64,000 nt of DNA from Sedimenticola thiotaurini (GCF_001007875.1 NZ_CP011412.1:62001-126000); one strand, 5' to 3'; shown: positions 17,792-28,085, counted from the first letter of the stretch. Translations and numbers: made by a program. Notes: a model not told the origin generated them from the sequence alone.

Positions 17792-18486
17792 GATCGATAG
17801 ATTCGGGTGTATTGGGTTTCATGCAGACTGCTGGCAATGGCCTGGGCGGTGCAGGAGGCACCGATCTGCGCATCGTCCACGTCCAGCCCGATGCGGACGA
17901 TCTCCGGTACCCGGAGGGTCAATGAAGCGATGATCCGCTGGCCGGCGGTCTGGCCCAGGGGGATGATCTTGACTCCGGCCAGGGTCATGCTCTCCAGCCA
18001 GCCCCACAGGTAACCGGCGGCCGCCGCTTTTAACGGTATCTGCCAATGCTGTGCCGCCTGGGCAAAACCGGCCAGTTGGCACTGCCTGAACAGGGGCAGG
18101 TTCTCCTGACTGACCGGAATGCCCAGTTCCGGCAGCAGGGATGCCATGGCTCGGCCCCGGTTGCGCTCTTCCAGGCGTAACTCGGCGGTTTCGCGGCTGG
18201 CCACCAGGTAGTGACTCCAGTAGGTCAGCGCCTCTGCGTCTTTCGTGGCTGCAGCCTGGTAGAGCCGGGCGAGAACCGGTAGTTCCAGATAGGCCATGCT
18301 GCTCTCCATCAGGCTTTCGATCCACCTCTTCAGGGTCTGTTCATCAGCGACCCAGCCACACTCCGTGGCCCACTCCAATCCCTGGGAGTAGGTGAAGGCG
18401 CCCACCGGCAGGGAGGGACTGACCAGTTGCAGCAGGCGCAGCGGGGCGAGGGAGTCGTTAGTGGTGATGGGCATGCTGATGTCCAT
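17788..18486 (-). CDS. ureF: Urease accessory protein UreF
   Basis: A 232-residue helical protein with UreF signatures [23 protein letters not shown] and YLWGWLESM. It acts as an activator in the UreDFG assembly that carboxylates and nickel-loads the urease active site. I chose the ATG at 18486, which gives a family-typical length. It overlaps the histidine-rich end of ureE by 29 bases. Another ATG at 18474 is possible, and neither has a strong ribosome site, so coupling to ureE is likely. Confidence 0.92.
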   Translation of the reverse strand: MDISMPITTNDSLAPLRLLQLVSPSLPVGAFTYSQGLEWATECGWVADEQTLKRWIESLMESSMAYLELPVLARLYQAAATKDAEALTYWSHYLVASRETAELRLEERNRGRAMASLLPELGIPVSQENLPLFRQCQLAGFAQAAQHWQIPLKAAAAGYLWGWLESMTLAGVKIIPLGQTAGQRIIASLTLRVPEIVRIGLDVDDAQIGASCTAQAIASSLHETQYTRIYRS

Positions 18487-18928
18487 GGCTGTGTGCTTGC
18501 GCCGCACTGCCGCCGTAGGCCCCCGGCTCCGGTTCGAAGGGGGCGTCGGCATGGGTTACCGTAAAGCCGAGGCCGCGCAGCATCTTATCCAGGACGTGGT
18601 CATGGGGGTAACTGATACAGGTTGGTTCGATCTGGATCGAGACATGGCGATTACCCAGGTGATAGCAGGCCCTGGCCAGCAGATGGGGGTCGTGGCTGGT
18701 GACCTGGGAGAGCGATTCATTGGCCGCCCGGATCTGCACGCTGTAACCTTCCTCGGTGCAGAGCAGGTCGCCATCCTTCAGAGTGGTTCCCCGGTTGAGA
18801 AACAGCCCGGCCTCCAGGCCGTTATCAAGCACCACCCGCAGGCGGCTTCTGATCCGCTGATGCAGTGGCAGGGTGAGGGTGGTATCAATGTGGTCCACCT
18901 GTTCGGTTTTGATGGTCAGTCTGATCAT
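18458..18928 (-). CDS. ureE: Urease nickel chaperone UreE
   Basis: A 156-residue protein with the UreE peptide-binding and metal-binding domains (ACYHLGNRHVSIQIE contains the bridging His). The C-terminal tail [11 protein letters not shown] is rich in histidine and binds extra nickel. It supplies nickel to UreG. It lies 14 bases after ureC and overlaps ureF. Confidence 0.95.
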   Translation of the reverse strand: MIRLTIKTEQVDHIDTTLTLPLHQRIRSRLRVVLDNGLEAGLFLNRGTTLKDGDLLCTEEGYSVQIRAANESLSQVTSHDPHLLARACYHLGNRHVSIQIEPTCISYPHDHVLDKMLRGLGFTVTHADAPFEPEPGAYGGSAAQAHSHGHQHAHHH

Positions 18929-18942
18929 GGTTCTGCCAAGCC

Positions 18943-20646
18943 TTAAAAGAGGAAAAATTTCTGCGCCATGGGCAGTACGGTTGCCGGTTCGCAGGTCAGC
19001 AGTTGGCCATCCGCCTTCACCTGGTAGGTCTGGGGATCGACCTCGATCACCGGTTGGTAATCGTTCAGCCGCATGTCGGCCTTGCTCACCTGGCGGCAGT
19101 CACGCACCACACCGATCATGGATTTCAGTGCCAGTGCGCCCGCCACATCCGCCTCGAAACCGGCCTGGGAGAGGAAGGTCATACGGGTGGCGTGGCGGGC
19201 CGAACCCAGTGCACCGAACATGGTGCGATAGTGCACCGGCTGGGGGGTCGGGATCGATGCGTTGGGATCACCCATGGGGGCGGCGGCAATCATGCCACCC
19301 TTGATGATCAGGCTCGGCTTGGTACCGAAGAATGCGGGTTTCCACAGCACCAGGTCGGCCAGCTTGCCCACTTCCACGGAACCCACTTCATGGGCGATCC
19401 CGTGGGTGATGGCCGGGTTGATGGTGTACTTGGCGATATAGCGCTTTACCCGCAGGTTGTCGTGCTGTGCCGGGTCACCCGCCAGGCTGCCCCGCTGCAC
19501 CTTCATCTTGTGGGCGGTCTGCCAGGTGCGGGTGATCACCTCGCCGACGCGTCCCATGGCCTGGGAATCGGAGGCGATCATGGAGAAGGCACCCAGGTCA
19601 TGCAGAATATCCTCGGCGGCGATGGTTTCACGGCGTATGCGTGACTCGGCAAAGGCCACGTCTTCGGCGATGTTGGGATCGAGATGGTGACAGACCATCA
19701 GCATGTCCAGGTGTTCATCCACCGTGTTGACTGTGTAGGGCCGGGTCGGGTTGGTGGAGGAGGGCAGAACATTGGACTGCCCGCACGCCTTGATGATGTC
19801 CGGGGCATGGCCACCACCGGCGCCCTCGGTATGGTAGGTGTGAATGGTGCGCCCCTTCATGGCGTTCAGGGTGTGCTCCACAAAGCCGGATTCGTTCAGG
19901 GTATCGGTATGGATGGCCACCTGTACATCGAAGGCATCGGCCACGGAAAGGCAGTTGTCGATGGCGGCCGGGGTGGTACCCCAGTCCTCATGCAGCTTGA
20001 GACCGATGGCCCCGGCGCTGACCTGCTCTTCCAATGCCTGGGGCAGGCTGGCGTTGCCCTTGCCGAGATAACCCAGGTTCATGGGCAGTGCCTCGGCCGC
20101 CTCCAGCATCCGGTGTATGTGCCAGGGGCCCGGTGTACAGGTGGTGGCGTTGGTACCGGTGGCGGGGCCGGTTCCACCACCCAGCATGGTGGTGATGCCG
20201 GACATCAGCGCTTCGTCCACCTGCTGGGGGCAGATGAAATGGATATGGGAGTCGATCCCGCCGGCGGTGAGGATGCTCCCTTCACCGGCGATCGCTTCGG
20301 TAGCCGGGCCGATGATGATATTGACCCCCGGTTGTACGTCGGGATTGCCGGCCTTGCCGATGGCCGCGATACGTCCGTTCTTGATCCCCACGTCCGCCTT
20401 GACGATACCCCAGTGGTCGACGATCAGGGCGTTGGTGATCACCGTATCCACCACCTCCTGGCTGGGTCGCTGACTCTGGCCCATACCGTCCCGGATCACC
20501 TTGCCACCGCCGAATTTCACCTCGTCGCCATAGATGGTGTGGTCCTGTTCCACCTGGATCAACAGCTCGGTATCACCCAGTCTGACCCGGTCGCCGGTGG
20601 TGGGGCCGTACATCTCCGCGTAGGCCTGGTTGCTTATCTTAGCCAT
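18943..20646 (-). CDS. ureC: Urease alpha subunit UreC
   Basis: A 567-residue catalytic subunit hydrolysing urea to ammonia and carbamate. The carbamylated nickel-bridging lysine is in [11 protein letters not shown]. Nickel-ligand histidines appear in SHIHFICP and in [10 protein letters not shown]. The mobile-flap motif MVCHHLD with its active-site Cys-His is intact. Length and motifs are those of an active enzyme. Its start abuts the end of the fused ureAB gene, sharing one base. Confidence 0.98.
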   Translation of the reverse strand: MAKISNQAYAEMYGPTTGDRVRLGDTELLIQVEQDHTIYGDEVKFGGGKVIRDGMGQSQRPSQEVVDTVITNALIVDHWGIVKADVGIKNGRIAAIGKAGNPDVQPGVNIIIGPATEAIAGEGSILTAGGIDSHIHFICPQQVDEALMSGITTMLGGGTGPATGTNATTCTPGPWHIHRMLEAAEALPMNLGYLGKGNASLPQALEEQVSAGAIGLKLHEDWGTTPAAIDNCLSVADAFDVQVAIHTDTLNESGFVEHTLNAMKGRTIHTYHTEGAGGGHAPDIIKACGQSNVLPSSTNPTRPYTVNTVDEHLDMLMVCHHLDPNIAEDVAFAESRIRRETIAAEDILHDLGAFSMIASDSQAMGRVGEVITRTWQTAHKMKVQRGSLAGDPAQHDNLRVKRYIAKYTINPAITHGIAHEVGSVEVGKLADLVLWKPAFFGTKPSLIIKGGMIAAAPMGDPNASIPTPQPVHYRTMFGALGSARHATRMTFLSQAGFEADVAGALALKSMIGVVRDCRQVSKADMRLNDYQPVIEVDPQTYQVKADGQLLTCEPATVLPMAQKFFLF

Positions 20647-21281
20647 CAGTCCAGATCCCCCATAACCTCTCCGTTGAAACCAAACACCTTTCGCTCACCG
20701 GCATAGGCCACCAGGGTCACCTCCCGGGTCTGGCCCGGTTCAAAGCGGACTGCGGTACCGGCGGCAATGTCGAGGCGAAAGCCCATCGCCTGGTCACGAT
20801 CAAACTGCAGGGCCGGGTTGGTCTCGGCAAAGTGGTAGTGGGAGCCAACCTGAATGGGGCGGTCTCCGGTATTGGCCACCGAGAGTGTCACAGTCTCCCG
20901 TCCCGCATTGAGGGTGCGCTCACCGGAAGCGGCAATCACCTCTCCCGGGATCGGTCCGCCCGCTGGCGCGCTGGCGGAGGGCAGAATGGGTTCATGCACC
21001 GTGACCAGCTTGGTACCGTCCGGAAAGGTGGCCTCCACCTGGACATCGTGGATCATCTCGGCCACTCCATCCATCACATCATCACCGGTCAGCAGGGTGC
21101 GGCCATAATCCATCAGTTCGGCCACGCTCTTGCCCTCCCGGGCACCCTCCAGAATGGCCGCGCTGATATAGGCGGTCGCTTCCGGGTAGTTGAGTTTCAG
21201 CCCTTTCGCCATGCGTCGTTCGGCAAGCAGGCCGGCGGTAAAGAGCAGCAGTTTGTCTTTTTCTCTTGGGGTGAGTTCCAT
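20646..21281 (-). CDS. ureAB: Fused urease gamma-beta subunit (UreAB)
   Basis: A 211-residue fusion. Residues 1-100 are the gamma subunit (opening [20 protein letters not shown], ending VHEPIL). Residues about 108-211 are the beta subunit ([10 protein letters not shown] to [11 protein letters not shown]). Most Proteobacteria encode these separately. Fusions are known, for example in Helicobacter and some other lineages. The linker is a short Ala/Pro-rich stretch. The reading frame shows no sign of frameshift, so this is a genuine single polypeptide. Confidence 0.95.
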   Translation of the reverse strand: MELTPREKDKLLLFTAGLLAERRMAKGLKLNYPEATAYISAAILEGAREGKSVAELMDYGRTLLTGDDVMDGVAEMIHDVQVEATFPDGTKLVTVHEPILPSASAPAGGPIPGEVIAASGERTLNAGRETVTLSVANTGDRPIQVGSHYHFAETNPALQFDRDQAMGFRLDIAAGTAVRFEPGQTREVTLVAYAGERKVFGFNGEVMGDLD

Positions 21282-21298
21282 GGGATGCTCCTACGGGA

Positions 21299-22144
21299 TT
21301 AGGTGTTCCAGATGCGCGGTTCACTGGGTGGCCGATTGACCACCACGGGCCTGAGAATTTTCCAGATCTCAATAAAGAGTCGCCGGGCCGTTTCGGTTGA
21401 GTCGCCCAGGTAACGGGCGATAAACAGATCGTCCACCAGGGTGAGGCCGATGGCGTGCTGATCCCGGAGTGGAATGGTTGCGCGCAGTTTTTCCAGCAGA
21501 CTCCGCTCTGCCAGCGTTGCATAGAGGGTGCCCAGCACCGGCTGGTTGCGCAGTCCGGCGGCCGCCGCCAGCGCCTGTTCAGTGTCGATCAGCTGCCGTT
21601 CGTGCAGCAGGGGGAGACCGTCACGGAACAGGTGACAGGCAAAGCTGGCACTGCCGTGATTGAACTGCTCATCCACCACCGGGCGTCCCAGGCAGTTGAT
21701 CTCCCAGCCGATAAAGCGGGCATCGCCGTGCAGATCGACCCGGGTGGCCAGTTCGGCCCGGGCGCCGGGGAAGATGATATTCTCCTGGGGCAGCCACTCC
21801 AGGCAGCCCCCTTCCACGGTTATCTGCTGTTGCTGGCGGGCCATGGGGCCGACAGAGCGGTAGAACTTGGTGGCGCCCGGTGTGGTGATCAGGGCCGCTG
21901 CCTGTTCCGCCACGTGGATATTAATATTCAGCTGATCACCGCCGGCCACACCACCGGGGGGATGGAGCAGATAGACGTGGCAGAGATCACCCTCCGGATA
22001 AAAGCTGCGCTGAACCGCCAGCGGACCCTGGCGGGTGCGTTCCGCCAACACCGTCCGCCCCGGTCGGCGTTGAAAACCGAGCTGCAGCCTGGCGTACCAA
22101 CCTGCCTCGTGCTGTTCGGCCAGGGAGGACATCTTCAGCCGCAT
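21299..22144 (-). CDS. ureD: Urease accessory protein UreD
   Basis: A 281-residue scaffold protein that binds apo-urease and recruits UreF and UreG. Recognisable segments are LHPPGGVAGGD, TTPGATKFYRS and WLPQENIIFPGA. AGGAG directly abuts the ATG at 22144. The ATG 12 bases later may be the true start. It links the transporter genes upstream to the urease structural genes downstream on the same strand. Confidence 0.93.
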   Translation of the reverse strand: MRLKMSSLAEQHEAGWYARLQLGFQRRPGRTVLAERTRQGPLAVQRSFYPEGDLCHVYLLHPPGGVAGGDQLNINIHVAEQAAALITTPGATKFYRSVGPMARQQQQITVEGGCLEWLPQENIIFPGARAELATRVDLHGDARFIGWEINCLGRPVVDEQFNHGSASFACHLFRDGLPLLHERQLIDTEQALAAAAGLRNQPVLGTLYATLAERSLLEKLRATIPLRDQHAIGLTLVDDLFIARYLGDSTETARRLFIEIWKILRPVVVNRPPSEPRIWNT

Positions 22145-22236
22145 CTCCTGTGGCAGCGGATGGCCACGACGCTACGCCGGGGCATGGCGGTGGTGGGTCG
22201 GGTGTGCGGTAACTGCATGATGATTTTCCCTCTGTC

Positions 22237-22941
22237 TTAAACCGTCAGGTATTGACGAATCAGCTCGTCATCCAACTGCCCCATCTCGCCCGCGGCCACG
22301 TGGCGACCCCGGTCCAGAATGCAGAAGCGATCCGCCACCTTGCGGGCGAACGGGAGCTTCTGCTCCACCAGCAGCACGGTCAGTCCGATCTCACGATTGA
22401 GGCGCAGGATGATGTCACCGATCTCCTGCACAATATTGGGCTGGATACCCTCGGTCGGTTCATCCAGGATCAGCAGCTTGGGGTCGAGCACCAGGGCGCG
22501 ACCGATCACCAGTTGTTGCTGCTGTCCACCGGACAGGTCCCCCCCTTTGCGACCCAGCATCTCCTTGAGTACCGGGAACAGTTCGAAGATGAACGGCGGG
22601 ATCTGTTTTGCCTTGTCCTTTCGGGCCGGCAATCCAATGCGCAGGTTCTCCTCCACGGTGAGCATGGGGAAGGTCTGGCGACCCTGGGGAACGTAGCCGA
22701 TTCCCAGGGGGGCGCGCCGCTCGGCGATCTGTTTGTTGAGGTTGTTTCCGGCAAAGCGGATCTCCCCCGATCTGATGGGCAGCAGCCCCATCACACACTG
22801 CAGCAGGGTGGTCTTGCCCACGCCGTTACGTCCCATCAGGCAGGTGCAGGTGCCTTCCGGCACCTGCAGGTCCAGATCCCACAGGGTGTGGGACTGGCCA
22901 TAGTATTGATTGAGTTGTTCTATCTGCAGCATCTCATTCAC
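22237..22941 (-). CDS. urtE: Urea ABC transporter ATPase UrtE
   Basis: A 234-residue ATPase of the branched-chain LivF-like class with Walker A GRNGVGKT, signature LSGGQQQQL and Walker B LLILDEPTEGIQP. It powers uptake of urea with UrtD. It overlaps urtD by eight bases. The order A-B-C-D-E upstream of urease is diagnostic. Confidence 0.95.
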   Translation of the reverse strand: MNEMLQIEQLNQYYGQSHTLWDLDLQVPEGTCTCLMGRNGVGKTTLLQCVMGLLPIRSGEIRFAGNNLNKQIAERRAPLGIGYVPQGRQTFPMLTVEENLRIGLPARKDKAKQIPPFIFELFPVLKEMLGRKGGDLSGGQQQQLVIGRALVLDPKLLILDEPTEGIQPNIVQEIGDIILRLNREIGLTVLLVEQKLPFARKVADRFCILDRGRHVAAGEMGQLDDELIRQYLTV

Positions 22942-23764
22942 CTAAATAGACCTCGACCACGCGGGGGTCATTTTGCACTTCGTCCATGCTGCCCTCCGCC
23001 AGCACACTGCCCTGGTGCAGTACGGTCACCTTGCGGGCAATGGAACGGACAAAGTCCATGTCGTGCTCCACCACCACCACCGTGTGCTGTCCGGCCAGGG
23101 AGGTGAGCAGCTCGGCGGTGCGATCCATCTCCTGATGGGTCATGCCGGCCACCGGCTCATCCACCAGCAGCAGTTTGGGGTTCTGCATCAGCAGCATGCC
23201 GATCTCCAGCCACTGCTTCTGGCCGTGGGAGAGGGATCCGGCGAGTTGCCTGGCCTCTGCCTGCAGGCCGATGATCTCCAGCACCTCGTCGATAAAGTCG
23301 CGCTGTTCAGCACTGAGTCTGGCGGTCAGGATCGCCCAGACCCGTTTGTCTCCGGCCATGGAGAGTTCCAGGTTCTCGAACACGCTGTGATACTCGAAGA
23401 CGGTCGGTTTCTGGAACTTGCGGCCGATGCCGACCTGGGATATCTCCGGTTCGCTCAGGTGCAGCAGGTCGATGTTCTGGCCGAAATAGGCGCTGCCCCG
23501 GTCGGGTCGGGTTTTACCGGTGATGATGTCCATCATGGTGGTTTTGCCCGCACCGTTGGGACCGATAATGCAGCGCAACTCGCCTGCTTCGATATAGAGA
23601 TTGAGATCGTTGATCGCCTTGAAACCATCGAAGCTGACCGAGATATCCTCCAGGTAAAGGATGTTCCCATGGCTGATGTCCACCTCCAGACCGCGGGTCT
23701 GCAGCATGAAGTCAAACACCCGGTCGGGACGCATGGTTTCGCGCAGGTTATCCAGTGCATTCAT
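22934..23764 (-). CDS. urtD: Urea ABC transporter ATPase UrtD
   Basis: A 276-residue LivG-like ATPase. Walker A is GPNGAGKT, the signature LSHGQKQWLEIG is the variant typical of UrtD, and Walker B is LLLVDEPVAGM. A 30-residue N-terminal extension precedes the ABC domain. It overlaps urtC by four bases (ATGA). Confidence 0.95.
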   Translation of the reverse strand: MNALDNLRETMRPDRVFDFMLQTRGLEVDISHGNILYLEDISVSFDGFKAINDLNLYIEAGELRCIIGPNGAGKTTMMDIITGKTRPDRGSAYFGQNIDLLHLSEPEISQVGIGRKFQKPTVFEYHSVFENLELSMAGDKRVWAILTARLSAEQRDFIDEVLEIIGLQAEARQLAGSLSHGQKQWLEIGMLLMQNPKLLLVDEPVAGMTHQEMDRTAELLTSLAGQHTVVVVEHDMDFVRSIARKVTVLHQGSVLAEGSMDEVQNDPRVVEVYLGE

Positions 23765-24852
23765 GATTCAGCCCCTTTCCTGTTCTTCAGCAGACCGATC
23801 ACCCCCTTGGGCAGGAAGAGGGTCACCAGGACAAACAGCGAGCCCAGGGCAAACAGCCATACTTCCGGCAGCGCGGCGGTGAAGTAGGATTTGCCATAGT
23901 TGACCATCAGGGCGCCGGCGGCGGCGCCAAACAGGGTGGCCCGTCCACCCACCGCCACCCAGATGACGATCTCGATGGAGTTGAGCGGTGAGAACTCGCC
24001 CGGATTGATAATGCCCACCTGGGGTACATAGAGCGCCCCGGCGATACCGGCCAGCACCGCCGAGAAGGTGAAGATGGCCAGCTTGACATGCTCCACCTTG
24101 TAGCCGACGAAACGGGTACGATCCTCGGCGTCCCGGATAGCCACTGCCACCCGGCCAAGGCGTGAGCTAACCACGGCACGGCAGGCGATATAACCGGCAC
24201 CCAACGCCAGCACTGTCACAAGGTATAGCACAATACGGGTGCTATCCTCCTGCAGACTGAAGCCCAGAATGTCCTTGAAGTCGGTCAGCCCGTTGTTGCC
24301 GCCAAAGCCCATCTCGTTGCGGAAAAAAGCCAGCATCAGAGCATAGGTGAGCGCCTGGGTGATGATGGAGAGATAGACCCCGGTAACCCTGGAGCGGAAC
24401 GCCAGCCAGCCGAATACGAAGGCGAGCAGACCCGGTGCAAGCATCACCATCAGCATGGCAAACCAGAACATGTCGAAGCCGTACCAGAACCAGGGCAGGC
24501 TGTCCCAGTTCAGAAACACCATGAAGTCCGGCAGAACCGGGTCGCCATAAACGCCCCGTTCACCGATCTGGCGCATCAGGTACATACCCATGGCGTAGCC
24601 GCCGAGGGCGAAGAAGGCGCCGTGTCCGAGGCTGAGGATGCCCAGGTAACCCCAGGCCAGGTCCACCGCGATGGCCAGCAGCGCGAAGGAGAGATACTTG
24701 CCCAGCAGGGTGATGGTGTAGGTGCTGACATGCAGCGGGCTGCTCTCCGGCACCAACAGGTTCAGCAGGGGGGCCAACACCGCCGCCAGCAGAAGCAGGG
24801 AGAGGAACACCTGTCCGCCGCGATCGTTTTTCAGAAGATTGACAATACCCAT
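23761..24852 (-). CDS. urtC: Urea ABC transporter permease UrtC
   Basis: A 363-residue LivM-like permease with about ten membrane segments and the motif LGHGAFFALGGYAMGMYLM. It forms the membrane channel with UrtB. It begins three bases after urtB ends and carries the LivM-type EAA-like cytoplasmic loop around AEDRTRFVGY. Confidence 0.95.
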   Translation of the reverse strand: MGIVNLLKNDRGGQVFLSLLLLAAVLAPLLNLLVPESSPLHVSTYTITLLGKYLSFALLAIAVDLAWGYLGILSLGHGAFFALGGYAMGMYLMRQIGERGVYGDPVLPDFMVFLNWDSLPWFWYGFDMFWFAMLMVMLAPGLLAFVFGWLAFRSRVTGVYLSIITQALTYALMLAFFRNEMGFGGNNGLTDFKDILGFSLQEDSTRIVLYLVTVLALGAGYIACRAVVSSRLGRVAVAIRDAEDRTRFVGYKVEHVKLAIFTFSAVLAGIAGALYVPQVGIINPGEFSPLNSIEIVIWVAVGGRATLFGAAAGALMVNYGKSYFTAALPEVWLFALGSLFVLVTLFLPKGVIGLLKNRKGAES

Positions 24853-24855
24853 GGA

Positions 24856-26475
24856 TCAACCCTCCGCTGCACGGCCTTTCTGGGGGAAGAGTCCCCGGGG
24901 CCGTTTCTGGATAAAGAGAATGATGAATACCAGCACCAGGATTTTGGCCAGCACCGCACCGGACCAGGGTTCCAGGAATTTGTTGGCGACTCCCAGGCTC
25001 ATGCCACTGACCAGGGTGCCCCAGAGATTGCCGACACCGCCGAACACCACCACCATGAAGCTGTCGATGATGTAGGACTGCCCCAGGTTCGGGCCTACGT
25101 TGGTGAGCTGGCTCAGGGCCACCCCGGCTACCCCGGCAATGCCGGAGCCGAGTCCAAAGGTCATGGCATCCACCCACTCGGAGCGTACCCCCATGGCCCG
25201 GGCCATGGCGCGATTCTGGGAGACGGCCCGCACCTGCAGCCCGAGGGTGGTTTTCTTGAGCACCATGAACAGGGCCGCGAACACCAGCAGGCAGAAGAGG
25301 ATGATGTAGAGCCGGTTCAGGGTGAGTGACAGGGCGCTGTTGATCTCCCAGGTGCCGCTCATCCAGGCCGGTGTCTCGACGGAGCGGTTCAGGGGCGAGA
25401 AGATGGAGCGCACGGTCTGCTGCAGGATCAGGCTGATACCGAAGGTGGCCAGCAGGGTCTCCAGGGAGCGGCCATAGAGAAAGCGGATTACGCCCCGTTC
25501 TATGGCTACGCCCACCAGGCCGGAGACGATAAAGGCAGCCGGTATGGCAACCAGTACCGAGATGCCGATCTGATCGGGCAGCAGCAGCTGGATCACGTAG
25601 GTGGTATAGGCGCCGATCATGATCAGCTCACCGTGGGCCATATTGATGACCCCCATGACGCCAAAGGTGATGGCCAGGCCGATGGCCGCGAGTACCAGCA
25701 CCGAGCCGAGACTGAGACCGAAAAAGATGTTCTCAATGACGCTGTAGATCTGCAGCCGGAAATCGATCTTGTTCAGGGCCTGTTGGATGGTGGCGGCAAA
25801 CTCCCGGTCTTCGGTTGTCTGTTGCAGTTTGATCAGGCCGTTTCTTACTGCCGGATGGATGCTGCCCGCCAGTGCGTCCACCGCAGCCATGCGTTCACTC
25901 TTGTCCTCGGAGACCAGGTGACCCAGGGCGATCACGATCTCCATCGCTTCGCGCACATCCGGGTCCTGCTCCTGACTGAGCAGGGGTTCGATGCGGCGCG
26001 CATTTTCACTGTCGGGGTGATCGATCAGCTGGTTGACCGCCTGGAGCCGTTTGTCCGCATCGGGACTGTGCAGGTCCATCACCGCCAGGGCGCTGCGGAT
26101 CTGGCTGCGCAGACTGTTGTTCACCGCGATCTTCTTCACCTTCCTTTTACCGACAACGCCGAGTTCTGTTCCGGTAAGCGGGTCGCTGATCAGATAGCCT
26201 TTATCCTGTTTGCTGACGATGACGATACGTTTATCTTTCTTGACGTAATAGAGTTGACCGTCGAGCAGGGTGTTCAGCAGTGTCAGGGCCGATTTGCCGG
26301 CATCCTCGGCCAACAGTGATACGGCCCGGGACTTGTCGTCGAAACTGCCCGATTTAAGCAGTTCGGTCGCCTGGTTCAGCAGGTTATCAGGAGCGGCTGG
26401 GGCCGCCACTGCTGGCTGCAGTGCCACCAGGCATAGCGTCAGCAGCAACCAGTGAGTTAGCCGTGTCATATGCAT
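24856..26475 (-). CDS. urtB: Urea ABC transporter permease UrtB with N-terminal periplasmic domain
   Basis: A 539-residue permease. A signal-like segment (to about residue 24) is followed by about 210 residues of helical-repeat-like periplasmic sequence, and then a LivH-like membrane domain with INMAHGELIMIGAYTTYV. This extended N-terminus is normal for UrtB. A terminator hairpin separates it from urtA, so it is probably expressed at lower level than the binding protein. Confidence 0.94.
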   Translation of the reverse strand: MHMTRLTHWLLLTLCLVALQPAVAAPAAPDNLLNQATELLKSGSFDDKSRAVSLLAEDAGKSALTLLNTLLDGQLYYVKKDKRIVIVSKQDKGYLISDPLTGTELGVVGKRKVKKIAVNNSLRSQIRSALAVMDLHSPDADKRLQAVNQLIDHPDSENARRIEPLLSQEQDPDVREAMEIVIALGHLVSEDKSERMAAVDALAGSIHPAVRNGLIKLQQTTEDREFAATIQQALNKIDFRLQIYSVIENIFFGLSLGSVLVLAAIGLAITFGVMGVINMAHGELIMIGAYTTYVIQLLLPDQIGISVLVAIPAAFIVSGLVGVAIERGVIRFLYGRSLETLLATFGISLILQQTVRSIFSPLNRSVETPAWMSGTWEINSALSLTLNRLYIILFCLLVFAALFMVLKKTTLGLQVRAVSQNRAMARAMGVRSEWVDAMTFGLGSGIAGVAGVALSQLTNVGPNLGQSYIIDSFMVVVFGGVGNLWGTLVSGMSLGVANKFLEPWSGAVLAKILVLVFIILFIQKRPRGLFPQKGRAAEG

Positions 26476-26547
26476 AGCTGTGTGACCAGTAAACTAAAAC
26501 GTGTCTGATCAATCCGGAACGGAGTGAAGGACACGTCCTCGTTGGTT

Positions 26548-26575
26548 AAAAAATGCCGGCCCGGCAGGGCCGGCT
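26548..26575 (-). terminator. Terminator/attenuator between urtA and urtB
   Basis: On the minus strand the 8-bp stem gccggccc/gggccggc with a four-base loop is followed by six T residues. It lies 46 bases after the urtA stop and upstream of urtB. Partial termination would yield excess binding protein. Confidence 0.85.
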
Positions 26576-26620
26576 TAAATTGCTTGCTAACAAGCAGGAG
26601 GTCATTTGTTGAAAGTCGGT

Positions 26621-27910
26621 TTACTCGTAGTTCTGGCCTGAGCACTTGGCCGTTTTTACGTTGTAGTTACCGCAGCTCAAGGGGGCTCTCCAGTCGGAGA
26701 TGATGTCCTTGGAGCCGGGCAGGAAATCGGACCAGGCGTCGCCGGCTACCAGGCCGGATGTTTTCCAGACCACATCAAACTGACCGTCGTCCTGGATCTC
26801 GCCGATCAGGACCGGTTTAGTGATATGGTGGTTCGGCATCATGGCGGAGACACCGCCGGTCAGGTTGGGTACGGTGACGCCGATAATGGCTTCCTGGACG
26901 GCGTCGGAATCGGTGGTGCCGGCCTTTTCAACCGCTTTCACCCACATGTTGAAACCGATGTAATGGGCCTCCATGGGATCGTTGGTGACCCGGTCCTCGT
27001 TTTTGATGAATGTCTGCCACTTCTCGATAAAGGCGTCGTTGGAGGGGGCATCCACACTCATGAAGTAGTTCCAGGCGGCCAGGTGACCCACCAGGGGTTT
27101 GGTGTCGATGCCGGAGAGCTCCTCTTCTCCCACGGAGAAGGCCACTACCGGGATGTCCTCGGCCGAGATGCCCTGGTTGCCCAGCTCCTTGTAGAACGGT
27201 ACGTTGGCGTCGCCGTTAATGGTGGAGACCACCGCGGTTTTGGCGCCGGTGGAACCGAACTTCTTGATTTCAGAGATGATCGACTGCCAGTCGGAGTGAC
27301 CGAACGGGGTGTAGTTGATCATGATGTCGTCGTCCGCCACACCCTTGGATTTCAGATAGGCCTCCAGGATCTTGTTGGTGGTGCGGGGATAGACATAGTC
27401 GGTGCCGGCCAGCACCCAACGTTTCACACCCACTTCGTTCATCAGGTAATCGACCGCCGGGATGGCCTGTTGGTTGGGTGCCGCACCGGTATAGAACACA
27501 TTCTTGGAGGACTCTTCCGCCTCGTACTGCACCGGATAGAACAGCAATCCGTTCAGCTCCTCAACCACCGGCAACACCGATTTACGTGATACCGAGGTCC
27601 AGTTGCCGAAAATGGCGGCGACCTGATGTTTGCTGATCAGCTCACGGGCCTTCTCGGCAAACAGAGGCCAGTTGGAGGCGGGATCCACCACCACCGGCTC
27701 GAGCTGCTTGCCCAGCAGTCCGCCTTTTTTGTTCTGCTCTTCAATCAGCATGAGCATGGTGTCCTTCAGCGTGGTCTCACTGATCGCCATGGTTCCGGAC
27801 AGGGAGTGCAGGATACCGACCTTGATAGTGTCGGCGGCCTGGGCGTTACCGAGGCAGGCGGCAGCCACGGCAAGAGACAGCACGAGGTTTTTTACGGGAC
27901 GCTTGTTCAT
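26621..27910 (-). CDS. urtA: Urea ABC transporter substrate-binding protein UrtA
   Basis: A 429-residue periplasmic protein with a signal peptide ending at AQAAD. It has the UrtA signature ILHSLSGTMAISETTLKD and GNWTSVSRKSVLPV. It captures urea for UrtBCDE. It is the first gene of an 11-gene urt-ure operon. The upstream gap holds an NtrC-like site (28086-28102), consistent with nitrogen control of scavenging. Confidence 0.96.
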   Translation of the reverse strand: MNKRPVKNLVLSLAVAAACLGNAQAADTIKVGILHSLSGTMAISETTLKDTMLMLIEEQNKKGGLLGKQLEPVVVDPASNWPLFAEKARELISKHQVAAIFGNWTSVSRKSVLPVVEELNGLLFYPVQYEAEESSKNVFYTGAAPNQQAIPAVDYLMNEVGVKRWVLAGTDYVYPRTTNKILEAYLKSKGVADDDIMINYTPFGHSDWQSIISEIKKFGSTGAKTAVVSTINGDANVPFYKELGNQGISAEDIPVVAFSVGEEELSGIDTKPLVGHLAAWNYFMSVDAPSNDAFIEKWQTFIKNEDRVTNDPMEAHYIGFNMWVKAVEKAGTTDSDAVQEAIIGVTVPNLTGGVSAMMPNHHITKPVLIGEIQDDGQFDVVWKTSGLVAGDAWSDFLPGSKDIISDWRAPLSCGNYNVKTAKCSGQNYE

Positions 27911-27935
27911 ATAGGTGTTGCTCCTGTTTAAGGTT

Positions 27936-27951
27936 TGGCACTGGAATTGCT
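27936..27951 (+). promoter_or_regulatory. Sigma54-type -24/-12 element reading toward the sensor kinase
   Basis: TGGCACTGGAATTGCT matches the consensus TGGCAC-N5-TTGCT with the exact ten-base GG-to-GC spacing. It reads rightward, so it would serve the sensor-kinase gene with a leader of about 200 bases, not urtA. Chance occurrence cannot be excluded. Confidence 0.5.
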
Positions 27952-28033
27952 ATCACCTGAGTGACGTTTTTTACGTGCTGCCAGTATTGCGCGGCTAATT
28001 CCCGATAACTATTCGGCGAAGGACCCATAGGGG

Positions 28034-28049
28034 TACGTCAAATGACGTA
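28034..28049. promoter_or_regulatory. Palindrome TACGTCA-AA-TGACGTA, candidate regulator site
   Basis: Seven-base perfect arms separated by AA lie between urtA and the sensor kinase. A TGACGT half-site recurs at 27962-27967. The LuxR-type response regulator encoded nearby is a natural candidate to bind here. That link is inferred. Confidence 0.45.
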
Positions 28050-28085
28050 TAACCGGCAGACTGCCGAGCCTGAAGGGCGCCGGTC

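Noticed and set aside
19684-20706. A 340-codon open frame antisense to ureC and ureAB
   Set aside because: The urease frames are certain, and the antisense product has no recognisable domain.
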